64,000 nucleotides of DNA from Sphingobacterium sp. BN32 (GCF_030503615.1 NZ_CP129963.1:1178001-1242000); one strand, 5' to 3'. Shown: positions 1-9,093, counted from the stretch's first letter. Numbers and translations: made by a program. The notes: a model not told the origin generated them from the sequence alone.

Positions 1-55
1 CCGAATCTGGGCAGCAAGAGAAAATAAGAGATATCTGTACGTTCATTCCGCAGAT

Positions 56-1072
56 TTAACCGATCATTCCTGTAGGCAGAAAACCAAAATGCTTTTTGAA
101 TGCTGCAGAAAAATGTGATGGGTTTTTATATCCCAGTTCAATAGCCACATCGCGCATTTGCATATTTTGCTTCCTGATCATCTGGTTTGCTTTTTCCATC
201 CTGTACTTTACAACGTAATCATGGATTGTACACCGAACAAGCGCTTTAAACCCTTTCTTTAACTTAAACTCATTTACACCGACCATCCGTGCTAGTTCCC
301 TAATTGTTGGTGGAGTATTGTAGCACTCTTCCAAAATTGCTTGGGCAATTCGGATCTTTTTTTCATCGTCTTCATGCAATACCTGCCGAGGAAGAGATTT
401 TTCAACCATGTCATGATATTGTTCGAACTGCAATAGCAACAACTCCTGCAATTTAATTTCCAGGCAGAGTCTGTGAAAACTACCCTTGCGGGTACAGCTT
501 CTTAGTTTATTGATTATACTATCCATTTCAAAATTCATCGGAAGATAGTTTGGAGACAGGCTGGCACTGATACCGCCTTTAACTCGCTGCGCAAATTCAT
601 TACATAAACTGTTTGTCTTGCCGATAAGTCTAAAATAGAAGTCCTTGCTCATGAAAATGCAGAAAGAATCGTACTCACAATTTCTGCGCAGCAGATACTC
701 TTCAACAAAATCGGCACTGTATTGTAGGTTGTGCCTGCCATAAGCACAGCCTGATATCTCATTGGTTTCTACATGATCCTCTTTCTCGGCCTTGAACAGG
801 AAATTCATTACCACACAATCGTCCATAGCTGCGATTTTCAAAACAGAATCTTCCCAAAGTTGGAGCCTGTAGTCGTGAATCACGAGTCCATCCGTCCTGA
901 GTTGTCTGATAATCGGGTCACTGCCAAAATAAGGAAGGTCTGCTGATAACGAAGCTTGACTTATAATACTCTCTGCAGTAGATTCTTCCGGCACTTCTGT
1001 TTTCAGCAAAAAATAGTATTCGGAAAAAGTTTCAAGTTTTATTGGGCTCAATAATGCATGTACTGTCATCAT
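56..1072 (-). CDS. AraC-family transcriptional regulator
   Basis: A 338-residue protein whose last ~100 residues form an AraC/XylS DNA-binding domain. The first helix-turn-helix lies around TIRELARMVGVNEFKLKKGF and the second around RDVAIELGYKNPSHFSAAF, followed by the family-typical F..HFG..P end. The N-terminal ~230 residues are not a recognisable cupin arm; this layout resembles the PchR-like regulators that sense a siderophore, which is inference. The gene is transcribed away from a TonB-dependent receptor across a 206-bp gap that holds two identical 14-bp direct repeats, the obvious binding site. It probably controls the receptor operon and perhaps itself. Two consecutive Met codons open the frame; either could be the start. 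The family is certain, the ligand unknown. Confidence 0.9.
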   Translation of the reverse strand: MMTVHALLSPIKLETFSEYYFLLKTEVPEESTAESIISQASLSADLPYFGSDPIIRQLRTDGLVIHDYRLQLWEDSVLKIAAMDDCVVMNFLFKAEKEDHVETNEISGCAYGRHNLQYSADFVEEYLLRRNCEYDSFCIFMSKDFYFRLIGKTNSLCNEFAQRVKGGISASLSPNYLPMNFEMDSIINKLRSCTRKGSFHRLCLEIKLQELLLLQFEQYHDMVEKSLPRQVLHEDDEKKIRIAQAILEECYNTPPTIRELARMVGVNEFKLKKGFKALVRCTIHDYVVKYRMEKANQMIRKQNMQMRDVAIELGYKNPSHFSAAFKKHFGFLPTGMIG

Positions 1073-1155
1073 CCATGATTCTTAAAATTAATCTTCAAAG
1101 CATCAACTTTATTTCACTCCTATACTATTTAAATCAATCAACGAGTAGTAAATAT

Positions 1156-1190
1156 TCCCGTTTTGGGTAATAATACTCCCGTTTTGGGTA
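1156..1190. promoter_or_regulatory. Direct-repeat operator of the AraC-type regulator
   Basis: TCCCGTTTTGGGTA occurs twice without a mismatch, at 1156-1169 and 1177-1190, start-to-start 21 bp (two helical turns). Each copy also has internal dyad character (CCC-N5-GGG). It lies between the divergent AraC gene and the TonB receptor gene, 88 bp before the receptor start. Same-face tandem half-sites are the usual target of AraC-family dimers. A weak promoter-like TTTG lies downstream at 1216-1219. Confidence 0.7.
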
Positions 1191-1278
1191 TCGAGGAAAG
1201 AGCGTCTTTTATAGCTTTGTGTAAATATAATGTTTATTTATACTAATTCTAAATAACAATGAAACAAACAGGATATCA

Positions 1279-3744
1279 ATGCTAAGTAGACGATTGTTAA
1301 CAATGGTTATGGTTGCCATACTTAGTGTTTGCTGTTTCCATTTTGGAGCTAAGGCACAGACAGATAAAAAAGATATGAGGATAGAAGGCTATGTAACGGA
1401 TAATAAAGGCAATGTAATCGAGGGGGTTTCGCTATTTCTGAAAGGATCGCCATCCGAGGGGATAATTACCGATTCCAATGGCTTTTTCTCCCTTTTGTGT
1501 AAGGAGGGGATTCATATTCTGGTTTTCAGCCACAGCGCTTATCGACAGTTGGAAAAGGAAATAGACGTACGGGCAAATGAATTTGGAAAACGAATTTACA
1601 AGATCACACTAGTCGAAAAGAGCGTACAGCTAGAAGAAGTGGCAATAACAGGATGGACTATTTCCACAGCGCCTTCTCTTGAAGCGATCAAACGGCAGCA
1701 CAAGCTGATAGCAGGTGGAACCTCAGTTGCCGTGATGACTCCGGAGGTGCAACGCTTGGAAACCATTAAAGACGCATTAAAGTATGAACCCGGCGTCGTG
1801 ATACAAGAATTCTTTGGAGCCAATGATCAACCAAGGTTAAGTATCCGCGGTTCCGGCATCCAGAGCAATCCGCAGCGACGAGGGGTTTACCTCTTACAGG
1901 ATGGTATTCCGGTCAACTTTGCTGACGGTTCCTTTATCATCGGGGTTATGGATCCTGCCATTTCCGAAACGGTAGAAGTGTTCAAAGGTGCAAATGCGCT
2001 ACGCTACGGAGCCGCTACATTGGGTGGTGCCGTCAATTTTAATTCCCACAGCGGTAGGTATTCGCGTGGAATACAGCTTAAAACTGAAGGAGGATCCTTC
2101 GGCTATGGACAAGGGAACGTAATGATGGGCGATCATTGGAACAAATCCGATGCTTTCCTTTCCGTATCGGGAAGCCGTCAGGATGGTTTCCGCCAACATA
2201 ACCGTAACAAAAAGCTCAATATTGCAGGTAATTATGGTTATCGCTTTTCCGGAAGTATAGACAGCCGCCTATATGTAAATTATTCCTATATCATTTTTGA
2301 TGTACCTGGGCCCTTGACCATGGCCATGCTGAAAGAAGATCCTAGACAGATCAACAGAGGAATTGAACTTCCTTACTACATGGGGCCGAATATAGAAAGG
2401 GATAGACCTGAACGCGAGGCAGAAGTATTGCGTATTGCTAACCGTACGGCCTTTCGCTTATCATCACAAACAGATTTGACAGTATCAGCCTATTACCAGC
2501 TGATTAATGACAGGTTTGTTTTTCCCATCGTATTATCCACACAACGTTCAACAGGAAATGATGCCGGTATAAGTATACAGGCAGTCCATCGCCTGGAGAA
2601 GGGAACCTTCAGGGCAGGCTTTTTAGAAAGCCATGGCGATATTGATCGCAGAGGGCATATTAATTTGAATGGGATGGACTCCTATATGTTCAGTAAGGAT
2701 AAGCTGAATGCTGTCAACTTGAGTTTTTACAGCGAATATCATCACCGTTTTAGCGACAGATTGCACGTTATAGGAAACATACAAGCCGTAAACAATGAAC
2801 GAAATAGTGAGGATGTATTTCCTGATCCGGAATTGCGCCCCTGGTACAGCCATTTTTCGCATATGTATCGTTATTTCCATTCGTTCAGCCAATCGCTGAA
2901 TCAGCAGTACAGGGCTATCAACCCAAGGGTTGGAGCAATTTACAATGCTGGGAGCAATAGAGACTTCCAGATTTTCGGGAATGTGAGCGCCAGCTACGAA
3001 CCTCCCACATTCGACGAGTTGGTCGGAACCAAAGTCACTGAGAACATCAATACCAGTCCTAAGGAATTCTTTGCCATAAAGTTGGATAAACAATCGGCAA
3101 CCACTGCCGAGATTGGCACACGGTACGAAGGAGCACTTTTTGGATGGAATATTTCCCTCTATCGTTCCTGGATCAAAGATGAACTGTTAGAGATAAAGGA
3201 TTTTGTGCTTGGCGTTAAAGAAACCAAGAACTATCCGAATACTATCCACCAAGGGATAGAGTTTGGAGCGATGGCCATTCCTTTTCAGGGACTTTTAAAG
3301 ACAAATGATAAGATATCGGTGAAAGCCATGTACACCTACAGCGATTTCTATTTCAGCTCAGGGGATTACAAAGGCAAAAAACTCGCAGGTGTACCAGCTC
3401 ATTACCTGACTGCATCGATCGAATATAATAATCCCGGCAAGCTGTTCTTTTCTTTAAATGCGGAGAGTCAACCAACGAAAAGCCCGATAGATCATAGCAA
3501 TACCGTGTATCAGCCTGCTTTTACCATTTTCGGAATGAGGGCAGGAGTTGAGGGATGGAGGAATTTCTCTTTCTACGTAGAGTGCAAAAACATGTTGAAT
3601 AAATATTATGCGTCAAGCTACGTGATCAGTGATCAGATACTGTTGCCCGCGATCCCATTTCCCGAATTTACGGTGGATAATGTGGCGTTTTTTATGCCGG
3701 GTCAAACACGAGCCTTATACGCTGGACTAACCTATAAATTCTAA
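1279..3744 (+). CDS. TonB-dependent outer-membrane receptor
   Basis: An 821-residue receptor. A signal peptide ends near AKAQ (residue ~27). A carboxypeptidase-regulatory-like domain follows (~33-118; EGYVTDNKGNVIEGVSLFLKG). The plug (~130-255) contains LSIRGSG, DGIPVNFADG and VEVFKGANALRYGAATLGGAV. The beta-barrel runs to a terminal Phe (LYAGLTYKF). Its length and plug resemble the FecA/siderophore receptor type rather than the ~1000-residue SusC type. It would bind a substrate at the cell surface and import it using TonB energy. It heads a tightly spaced gene run and is divergent from an AraC regulator with an operator between them, suggesting ligand- or iron-dependent induction. The substrate cannot be read from the sequence. 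Confidence 0.92.
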   Translation: MLSRRLLTMVMVAILSVCCFHFGAKAQTDKKDMRIEGYVTDNKGNVIEGVSLFLKGSPSEGIITDSNGFFSLLCKEGIHILVFSHSAYRQLEKEIDVRANEFGKRIYKITLVEKSVQLEEVAITGWTISTAPSLEAIKRQHKLIAGGTSVAVMTPEVQRLETIKDALKYEPGVVIQEFFGANDQPRLSIRGSGIQSNPQRRGVYLLQDGIPVNFADGSFIIGVMDPAISETVEVFKGANALRYGAATLGGAVNFNSHSGRYSRGIQLKTEGGSFGYGQGNVMMGDHWNKSDAFLSVSGSRQDGFRQHNRNKKLNIAGNYGYRFSGSIDSRLYVNYSYIIFDVPGPLTMAMLKEDPRQINRGIELPYYMGPNIERDRPEREAEVLRIANRTAFRLSSQTDLTVSAYYQLINDRFVFPIVLSTQRSTGNDAGISIQAVHRLEKGTFRAGFLESHGDIDRRGHINLNGMDSYMFSKDKLNAVNLSFYSEYHHRFSDRLHVIGNIQAVNNERNSEDVFPDPELRPWYSHFSHMYRYFHSFSQSLNQQYRAINPRVGAIYNAGSNRDFQIFGNVSASYEPPTFDELVGTKVTENINTSPKEFFAIKLDKQSATTAEIGTRYEGALFGWNISLYRSWIKDELLEIKDFVLGVKETKNYPNTIHQGIEFGAMAIPFQGLLKTNDKISVKAMYTYSDFYFSSGDYKGKKLAGVPAHYLTASIEYNNPGKLFFSLNAESQPTKSPIDHSNTVYQPAFTIFGMRAGVEGWRNFSFYVECKNMLNKYYASSYVISDQILLPAIPFPEFTVDNVAFFMPGQTRALYAGLTYKF

Positions 3745-3757
3745 ACAACAATTAACA

Positions 3758-4546
3758 ATGGCAATAGAAGAAAAACTAAACGAAAAACAGGGTCACTGGA
3801 TCCTTGCAAAAGCGGGCAAGAAGGTGCTACGCCCCGGAGGTCGAGAGCTGACCATGCGATTGATGAACAACATGGACATCAATCCGTCGGACGATGTTGT
3901 AGAATTTGCTCCTGGACTGGGGTTTACTGCAAACGTCGCTTGTGCCAAAAAGCCTAATAGTTATACAGGTGTAGACAACAATAAGCAAGCGTCCGAGCTG
4001 GCGAGCAAAAATGTCAATTACCATAAGATGTCCATGATCATTGCCGATGCCTCCAATACGACATTGCCGGACAACTATGCTACAAAAGTGTATGGAGAAG
4101 CCATGCTCACTATGCAAACCTTGGAGCATAAAAAGGAAATCATTCGTGAAGCTGCTCGTATCCTGAAACCGGGAGGTTTTTATGGTATTCATGAGCTTGG
4201 GCTGCAACCAGACGACATCAGCGAAGAGATCAAGCAAAGTGTTTATAAAGATCTAAGTGCAAATATCAGGGTTCACGCCCGCCCACTTACCGCCAAAGAG
4301 TGGTGCCAATTGCTAACAGATGAAGGGTTTGAGATCGTAAAAATAGACTCAAATGCTATGGCACTACTGGAACCAAAAAGGGTGCTGCAGGACGAAGGAT
4401 TGTTCAGAACACTTAAAATCATGTTCAATGTGTTAAGCAACGGCGACCTGCGAAAACGGATACTGCAAATGCGCCGTACGTTTAGTAAGCACAAAGAGGA
4501 TATTAATGCCGTGGCTATTGTTGCGCGTAAGAAAACAGCAATATGA
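3758..4546 (+). CDS. Class I SAM-dependent methyltransferase
   Basis: A 262-residue cytoplasmic protein with a Rossmann methyltransferase core: motif I VVEFAPGLGFTANV (~45-58), an acidic loop YTGVDNN, and post-motif ILKPGGFYGIHELGL (~130-145) typical of UbiE/Methyltransf_11 enzymes. It starts 13 bp after the receptor and its stop overlaps the next start (ATGA), so it is co-transcribed with exported proteins. A methyltransferase inside a TonB receptor operon could modify the imported molecule or make a small ligand; both are inference. The N-terminal ~40 residues (KQGHWILAKAGKKVLRPGGRELT) appear to be a substrate-binding extension. Confidence 0.85.
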   Translation: MAIEEKLNEKQGHWILAKAGKKVLRPGGRELTMRLMNNMDINPSDDVVEFAPGLGFTANVACAKKPNSYTGVDNNKQASELASKNVNYHKMSMIIADASNTTLPDNYATKVYGEAMLTMQTLEHKKEIIREAARILKPGGFYGIHELGLQPDDISEEIKQSVYKDLSANIRVHARPLTAKEWCQLLTDEGFEIVKIDSNAMALLEPKRVLQDEGLFRTLKIMFNVLSNGDLRKRILQMRRTFSKHKEDINAVAIVARKKTAI

Positions 4547-5133
4547 GAAATGCTCTGATTATCCTACTGTTTTCGTTTGCCATGGCTTCCTGTATGAAAG
4601 ACGACTACGATTCTCCTCATTTGAGCGATCCTAGCCTCCTGCCAAACCGTGCAGACTATCTCACGGATAACTACGGTACTCGGGAATTGGCTAGAGAAAT
4701 TTATGAGGCATATCTCGATTATCAGGATGACAGCGTAAGCATAAAAATGATGATGTATGATAACAAAACCCGAACTCAGCCCTTATTGACCTTTACGGAA
4801 AGTAAATGGCCTATACGTACGCAGTGGCTGGCAAACGGATCGTTAGATTTTGGCTTTCGAAAATTTCAGACCGAAATGATGCCCCTGAAAATGACAACGA
4901 ACATTAATATGCTGTTGCAATTGAACGCGACAAAGGATACCATATTTCTGCGTGGGAGGGATGGCAGGGTTCGTACCGAAGCAACGTCAGAACAACCGAT
5001 TGGAACCCCCTTACCTCAAAGCGACGATGCGGAACTTGAAGGTTATTATGTACGCAAAAGCAAAAAGCTATATGTGCTGTTTGATTTGATGCTGCCGATT
5101 GCAATGAAAGCGCATATAACGGGAACTAAATAA
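4543..5133 (+). CDS. Exported lipoprotein of unknown function
   Basis: A 196-residue protein with a lipoprotein signal (hydrophobic stretch then MASC, Cys ~17, followed by acidic residues). The mature part is polar and probably beta-rich, ending YVLFDLMLPIAMKAHITGTK. I do not recognise the family; it may be one of the DUF4840/calycin-like small Bacteroidota lipoproteins. It overlaps the methyltransferase stop by four bases and is followed after 13 bp by a second lipoprotein, so it belongs to the receptor operon. It is likely outer-membrane anchored and may be a surface-binding partner of the receptor. Confidence 0.8.
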   Translation: MRNALIILLFSFAMASCMKDDYDSPHLSDPSLLPNRADYLTDNYGTRELAREIYEAYLDYQDDSVSIKMMMYDNKTRTQPLLTFTESKWPIRTQWLANGSLDFGFRKFQTEMMPLKMTTNINMLLQLNATKDTIFLRGRDGRVRTEATSEQPIGTPLPQSDDAELEGYYVRKSKKLYVLFDLMLPIAMKAHITGTK

Positions 5134-5146
5134 TATTGGAATAAGA

Positions 5147-5743
5147 ATGAATATAAAAACAATAAACCGAAAGATAGCCCTGATACCCCTTTTACTCGGG
5201 TTGGCAGGAATTATATTTTTTAGCTCCTGCAGTAAGAATGATGACGATGTTGGCGGAGATACACTGATCAAACGGTACGGACTGACTGGTAAATATCGTT
5301 TTCAAGTTACACCGACGATGATGGAGCTTTTTCCAGTTACTACCGGAAGCATCGATGGGACGGTAACTGACGAAGGCAATGGAGTATTACGACTTCGTTT
5401 CAGCAAATTCCGGGCAAATCCTATGCCCTTTGATATGACTGTTGATGCACAGTTTACCGTGGCAGAGACAGCAAAGGGGCTTAGAATACATAACGTTGAA
5501 GGTACAGGCTATTTTGATGCCGACCCACCTGTAGGAGGTGTTGAAAAGGGCGAAAACCCAGGTTTTGAGATTTCCGAAGAAGCCTTGCAGCAAGGTTTGC
5601 ACAGCAATGGTAAAGCAAAACTCACGGGGCTGTTTGAAAAAAATCCAGATGGTTCCGGCAGTATGCAATACGATCTGAAGCTAGATCCCGGTGTAGCCTT
5701 GCCTGTCGTTGTTATGATAAAATCCATACAGAAACTCAATTAA
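5147..5743 (+). CDS. Calycin-like lipoprotein (tentative)
   Basis: A 198-residue lipoprotein: an N-terminal Lys/Arg-rich stretch, a hydrophobic core and Cys ~28 in FFSSCSKNDDD, the acidic spacer typical of surface lipoproteins. The mature part opens with LTGKYRFQV and alternates beta-type strands with turns (GSIDGTVTDEGNGVLRLRF; GKAKLTGLFEKNPDGSGSM). That pattern fits the calycin-like beta-barrel domain of Bacteroidota lipoproteins. The assignment is by eye only. The next gene opens with a related LTG-Y-V phrase, suggesting a tandem pair. It probably binds a small ligand at the cell surface for the upstream receptor; this is inference from context. Confidence 0.75.
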   Translation: MNIKTINRKIALIPLLLGLAGIIFFSSCSKNDDDVGGDTLIKRYGLTGKYRFQVTPTMMELFPVTTGSIDGTVTDEGNGVLRLRFSKFRANPMPFDMTVDAQFTVAETAKGLRIHNVEGTGYFDADPPVGGVEKGENPGFEISEEALQQGLHSNGKAKLTGLFEKNPDGSGSMQYDLKLDPGVALPVVVMIKSIQKLN

Positions 5744-5816
5744 TTAAACGCAGTCTGTACAAACTGTTCGTCTGCAGTAGTCAACCATTTATTAATAATT
5801 TTTTAAATATAGTTTT

Positions 5817-6362
5817 ATGAACATAACCCAAAATCAGCACGATCCAAAAACGACCGTTGCACTTACTGGTATTTATCAAGTGAAAGTCGCTTTTGAACCA
5901 AATAGCTTTACGGCAACCCTAGCCAGTTACATTTTAAAACCTGATGGTGATCATCATATTAAACTAAGTGATGTGGGCAGCGGTATCACTAAAATAGAAT
6001 TTTCCGATGCCAGTGGAAATACCAGCGGTTTTGAATCGGGCTCGCCGCCATCAAGTTATGGGGATTTCGCTCATGCTACAACGAAACATTACTGGAAAAA
6101 CAGCATGCCCTTGGCATTGGCTTTCCAGGATGTGACCTTTAAGTTCGATCAAGTGACTGGTGAAATTACTAACGGCAATGGCGTACTTGCTATTGGCAGA
6201 CGCAATGGAAACGGTTCAATACCGCCATTTATTAATGCTAATCAAAATTCTAATAACAGCGCTGCAATTATCACTACAAAAGGCAATTCCGCTTCAGCAT
6301 TTTCGATTCGTATTAAATTGGGATTTCAGTTGGATTTCTCCCTGTTGCTGACTAAAATCTAA
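5817..6362 (+). CDS. Hypothetical protein, possibly related to the preceding calycin-like protein
   Basis: A 181-residue protein without a recognisable signal peptide, unlike its neighbours. It begins MNITQNQHDPKTTVALTGIYQVKV; the LTG-Y-V phrase echoes the previous lipoprotein, and the body is rich in G, S, N and T with beta-type alternation. An in-frame stop (TAA, 5796-5798) lies just upstream, so no N-terminal extension is possible without a frame change. Its stop is immediately followed by the next ATG. It may act in the cytoplasm, use another export route, or have lost its export signal. Confidence 0.65.
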   Translation: MNITQNQHDPKTTVALTGIYQVKVAFEPNSFTATLASYILKPDGDHHIKLSDVGSGITKIEFSDASGNTSGFESGSPPSSYGDFAHATTKHYWKNSMPLALAFQDVTFKFDQVTGEITNGNGVLAIGRRNGNGSIPPFINANQNSNNSAAIITTKGNSASAFSIRIKLGFQLDFSLLLTKI

Positions 6363-7685
6363 ATGACGCTTTCATCTTTAAGAACGACTACAGTGGACAA
6401 AATGAGTGGCATATTGGTTTTTTTAGCTTTACTACTGGTTTCCTGTGAAAGGGAGGAGTTCCCTCCGAACGCCTCTTTTTTTGTCATTTCGGATACCGAT
6501 AGCCGTACGCTGATTTATAAAGGTGTAAAGGCTGGAGAATTCGCTAATGCGGCTGAAAAAGCAGACTGGAAAGGCGTTCGCAAGTTGATTATAAGTGGGC
6601 ATGTGAACAATAAAGACATCGGTGTCATAAAGCGTTATCTGTCTGAAGCATTAAATGGCGATTTAAGAGAGGTCGATTTACAGGATGCAGAGATCTTTGA
6701 AGGCCAACTGATCAATTCCCCATTTACGAATAAAAATCTGGAACATCTTACCTATCCGCGAAAGATAAAAAGTACGGGTAACTATGTGACAACAAGTTCG
6801 AATGCAATCGACGGCGCATACTGGGTTCGGGAGGTAATTATTCCGAATGAAGTAGAAATTATCGGTGCATTTATATTTGAATCGGTAAGCAGGCGTTTTT
6901 GGACAACAGGAAGTACGCAGACAGTTCAGGTTGATCTGCCCTATATGAGCAAAGAAAAATATCAATTGCCCAATATGGTAAAAGAAATTGGTGAATTTGC
7001 CTACAGGTATTATCCCTATGAAGATTTGCAGTTGCCGGAATCTGTGGAGATTATAAAACGTGGATGTTTTACGAATACTAAATTGACCAGTTTTACCTTT
7101 CCTCCAAAGGTAACGGCATTGCCCGATGAATGCTTTTTGCAGAGCTACAATCTAAAAACTATTGTTTTACCTGCAGGTTTAACATCGATAGGTTATTTCG
7201 CCTTCGCCGGGACAAAAATCGAGGAACTTATATTGCCCGATGGCGTTACGCAGGTAGGCGAAGGCTTTCTTTCTGCAAAACGATTGAAGAAGATTAAATG
7301 GCCTAAGAACCTAACAAAATTAGGAGATCGCAGTATGCGACAAAGCAGTTTTGAAAATCTGCATATTCCCGAACAAGTTACATCACTTGGAGAAAGTTGT
7401 TTTTACGAAAGTAGCACTAAGCGTTTATGGTTGCATAAAAACATTAGCGAGCTAGGGCGTGGTTTTATTAATGGCATGGATAAACTAGAGGAAGTGCATG
7501 TCGCCTGGACAATTCCTCCGGAAAACAACCAGCTCTTTAACGATGTGCTGATAAGCCCCCTAGGCCAACAAATTAATAAAAGCCACGATTTTGATAAGGT
7601 AAAACTCTATGTGCCTCGAGGTACTGCACATACGTATAGAAATGCACAGGGATGGAAAAGGTTCAAACAGATCATAGAAGAATAA
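6363..7685 (+). CDS. BspA-like leucine-rich-repeat lipoprotein
   Basis: A 440-residue protein. The likely signal is MSGILVFLALLLVSC from an internal Met (codon 14, 6402); the upstream Met gives a longer leader and either start is possible. Cys is followed by EREE. From about residue 130 to 400 it has degenerate ~23-residue repeats of the LRR_5/BspA type (LPESVEIIKRGCFTNTKLTS, LPAGLTSIGYFAFAGTKIEE, LPDGVTQVGEGFLSAKRLKK). BspA-type proteins are usually surface-exposed and mediate binding. It abuts the preceding stop codon, and its own stop overlaps the next start (TAATG), so it is part of the receptor operon and probably a surface adhesion or binding component. Confidence 0.85.
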   Translation: MTLSSLRTTTVDKMSGILVFLALLLVSCEREEFPPNASFFVISDTDSRTLIYKGVKAGEFANAAEKADWKGVRKLIISGHVNNKDIGVIKRYLSEALNGDLREVDLQDAEIFEGQLINSPFTNKNLEHLTYPRKIKSTGNYVTTSSNAIDGAYWVREVIIPNEVEIIGAFIFESVSRRFWTTGSTQTVQVDLPYMSKEKYQLPNMVKEIGEFAYRYYPYEDLQLPESVEIIKRGCFTNTKLTSFTFPPKVTALPDECFLQSYNLKTIVLPAGLTSIGYFAFAGTKIEELILPDGVTQVGEGFLSAKRLKKIKWPKNLTKLGDRSMRQSSFENLHIPEQVTSLGESCFYESSTKRLWLHKNISELGRGFINGMDKLEEVHVAWTIPPENNQLFNDVLISPLGQQINKSHDFDKVKLYVPRGTAHTYRNAQGWKRFKQIIEE

Positions 7686-8353
7686 TGCAGACGCTAGTAA
7701 AATACGGGATTCTGTCCATAGGACTTTATTTAAGTACGGCAGTACATGCGCAGGAAGCTAATCGTCGAACATTTTCTATTAAGCTTTACAGCGGCTATTC
7801 TGTCAGCAACGAAACTAGTTTCCTCCATCAGGTAGGCGGCCACTTTCAATTGGATAATTCTCTTGTAACTGGATTTGGGATGGCATGGTTCCTTACTTCC
7901 AATTGGTCGGCAGAAGTTTCGGCATCTGCGAGCAGATACCGAGTCAACATGACCGGAGGAGATTACAGCAGTATGCAGATCCTACGGGATGAAATCCCCT
8001 TGGGCAATGTCATGCTTGTACCGGTAAGTCTTTCAATAAAATACCATATCACTAGATGGGAAAGAATTACACCTTACCTAGCTGTAGGCCGGACGTTTTT
8101 GCTTTTTGATGATCAGCACCCAGGCTGGGCTGTTGATGCGGTAGAGTACCACAGTCGTGCAGGGTTGCTTTTCGGAATGGGCATAGATTATTATCTAACA
8201 AACCGATGGTTTTTACAATTAGACGGCAAACATTTCTTGGCAAACCGCGCTGAGGTGAATGCCGATTTAACCAAATCGGTCGGCTGGAAGCTCAATGGCC
8301 AGCTCAAGCTGGATCCTAGCCATTTGACGTTGGCCATAGGCTACCGTTTTTAA
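7685..8353 (+). CDS. Outer-membrane beta-barrel protein
   Basis: About 222 residues from the ATG at 7685, which overlaps the stop of the LRR gene (TAATG). A longer frame opening inside the LRR gene is less likely because only this start gives a clean signal peptide (MQTLVKYGILSIGLYLSTAVHAQE). The mature part is a small barrel of alternating aromatic strands: SIKLYSGYSVS, WFLTSNWSAEVSASAS, ITPYLAVGRTFLLF, GMGIDYYLTNRWFLQLDGKH, ending LTLAIGYRF with C-terminal Phe. It resembles OmpW/OMP_b-brl porin-like proteins. Role in the operon unknown. Confidence 0.85.
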   Translation: MQTLVKYGILSIGLYLSTAVHAQEANRRTFSIKLYSGYSVSNETSFLHQVGGHFQLDNSLVTGFGMAWFLTSNWSAEVSASASRYRVNMTGGDYSSMQILRDEIPLGNVMLVPVSLSIKYHITRWERITPYLAVGRTFLLFDDQHPGWAVDAVEYHSRAGLLFGMGIDYYLTNRWFLQLDGKHFLANRAEVNADLTKSVGWKLNGQLKLDPSHLTLAIGYRF

Positions 8354-8448
8354 TTTTTGAAATGGGCAAAGACGGAAGGAAACTTCACTAAAAAAATATC
8401 AAACAGAATAATTAAACAAATCAGTATTAATAATTAAAATTAAAAGTC

Positions 8449-9093
8449 ATGAATAGAAGGCAATTCAGCAATAGTTTAATAATAGGTGTGTTCTCCCTTG
8501 CAACATTCGGATTGAATGCTTGCAGTAAAGACGACGATCCGGTACCAGTGCTACCTAAGACAGAAGAAGAGATTTATCTTGAACTTAAAGAAGAGTTGAA
8601 GACTACGATGAAATTTAACACGAGTTATAAATCTGTGTTCTACAGTCCTTTGAATAATCCAGAATTTAAAAGTGCTGCAGATTTTAACAGGTCTCTACGA
8701 ACCTCCGAAGATCATAACGAAAATACGCAATGGATGGCCCCTTCTTTATTGATAAACAATAAAGGAAATCTAGTTTTCTCAAATGGCGGCGACTTCTATT
8801 TCTATGAGAAATATACATTGAAAAAAGACGGGGATATCGTAAGTATCAAAGGCGGTCATGAAGACGCGTGGCAGTTTTCAAAAGACGGAAAAGTCAGCAA
8901 ATCCACGGAAATGAAATTTGCATTTCACGCAACCTATAATCTCAAAACCGGTGAAAGCTTAGGTATTTATGAAGCATGGGTGAATGATGCTATTTTTATG
9001 GTGATGGCCTATGAGTGGGTACAGGATAAAAGTATATTGAAGCCTATTGGCCGAACTACATATGTAGACCCTAGCACTTTCATCTTTCAATAA
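8449..9093 (+). CDS. Exported lipoprotein of unknown function
   Basis: A 214-residue lipoprotein beginning with a twin-Arg-like MNRRQFSNSL, then a hydrophobic segment and LNACSKDDDP (Cys ~25). The mature protein is charged and probably beta-rich (GDFYFYEKYTLKKDGDIVSIKGGHEDAWQF has the up-down pattern of an immunoglobulin- or calycin-like fold); no family is recognised. It follows the barrel gene after a 95-bp AT-rich gap and may have its own promoter, but it shares strand and style with the receptor operon. The RR motif is close to, but not a full match of, the Tat consensus; Sec export is as likely. Confidence 0.75.
   Translation: MNRRQFSNSLIIGVFSLATFGLNACSKDDDPVPVLPKTEEEIYLELKEELKTTMKFNTSYKSVFYSPLNNPEFKSAADFNRSLRTSEDHNENTQWMAPSLLINNKGNLVFSNGGDFYFYEKYTLKKDGDIVSIKGGHEDAWQFSKDGKVSKSTEMKFAFHATYNLKTGESLGIYEAWVNDAIFMVMAYEWVQDKSILKPIGRTTYVDPSTFIFQ

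Noticed and set aside
2623..3093. 156-codon frame on the minus strand
   Set aside because: Lies wholly inside the TonB receptor gene; no domain, leader or start context. Shadow of a real gene.
7652..7684. Upstream Met for the barrel gene within the LRR gene
   Set aside because: The signal peptide begins only at 7685, whose ATG overlaps the LRR stop codon.
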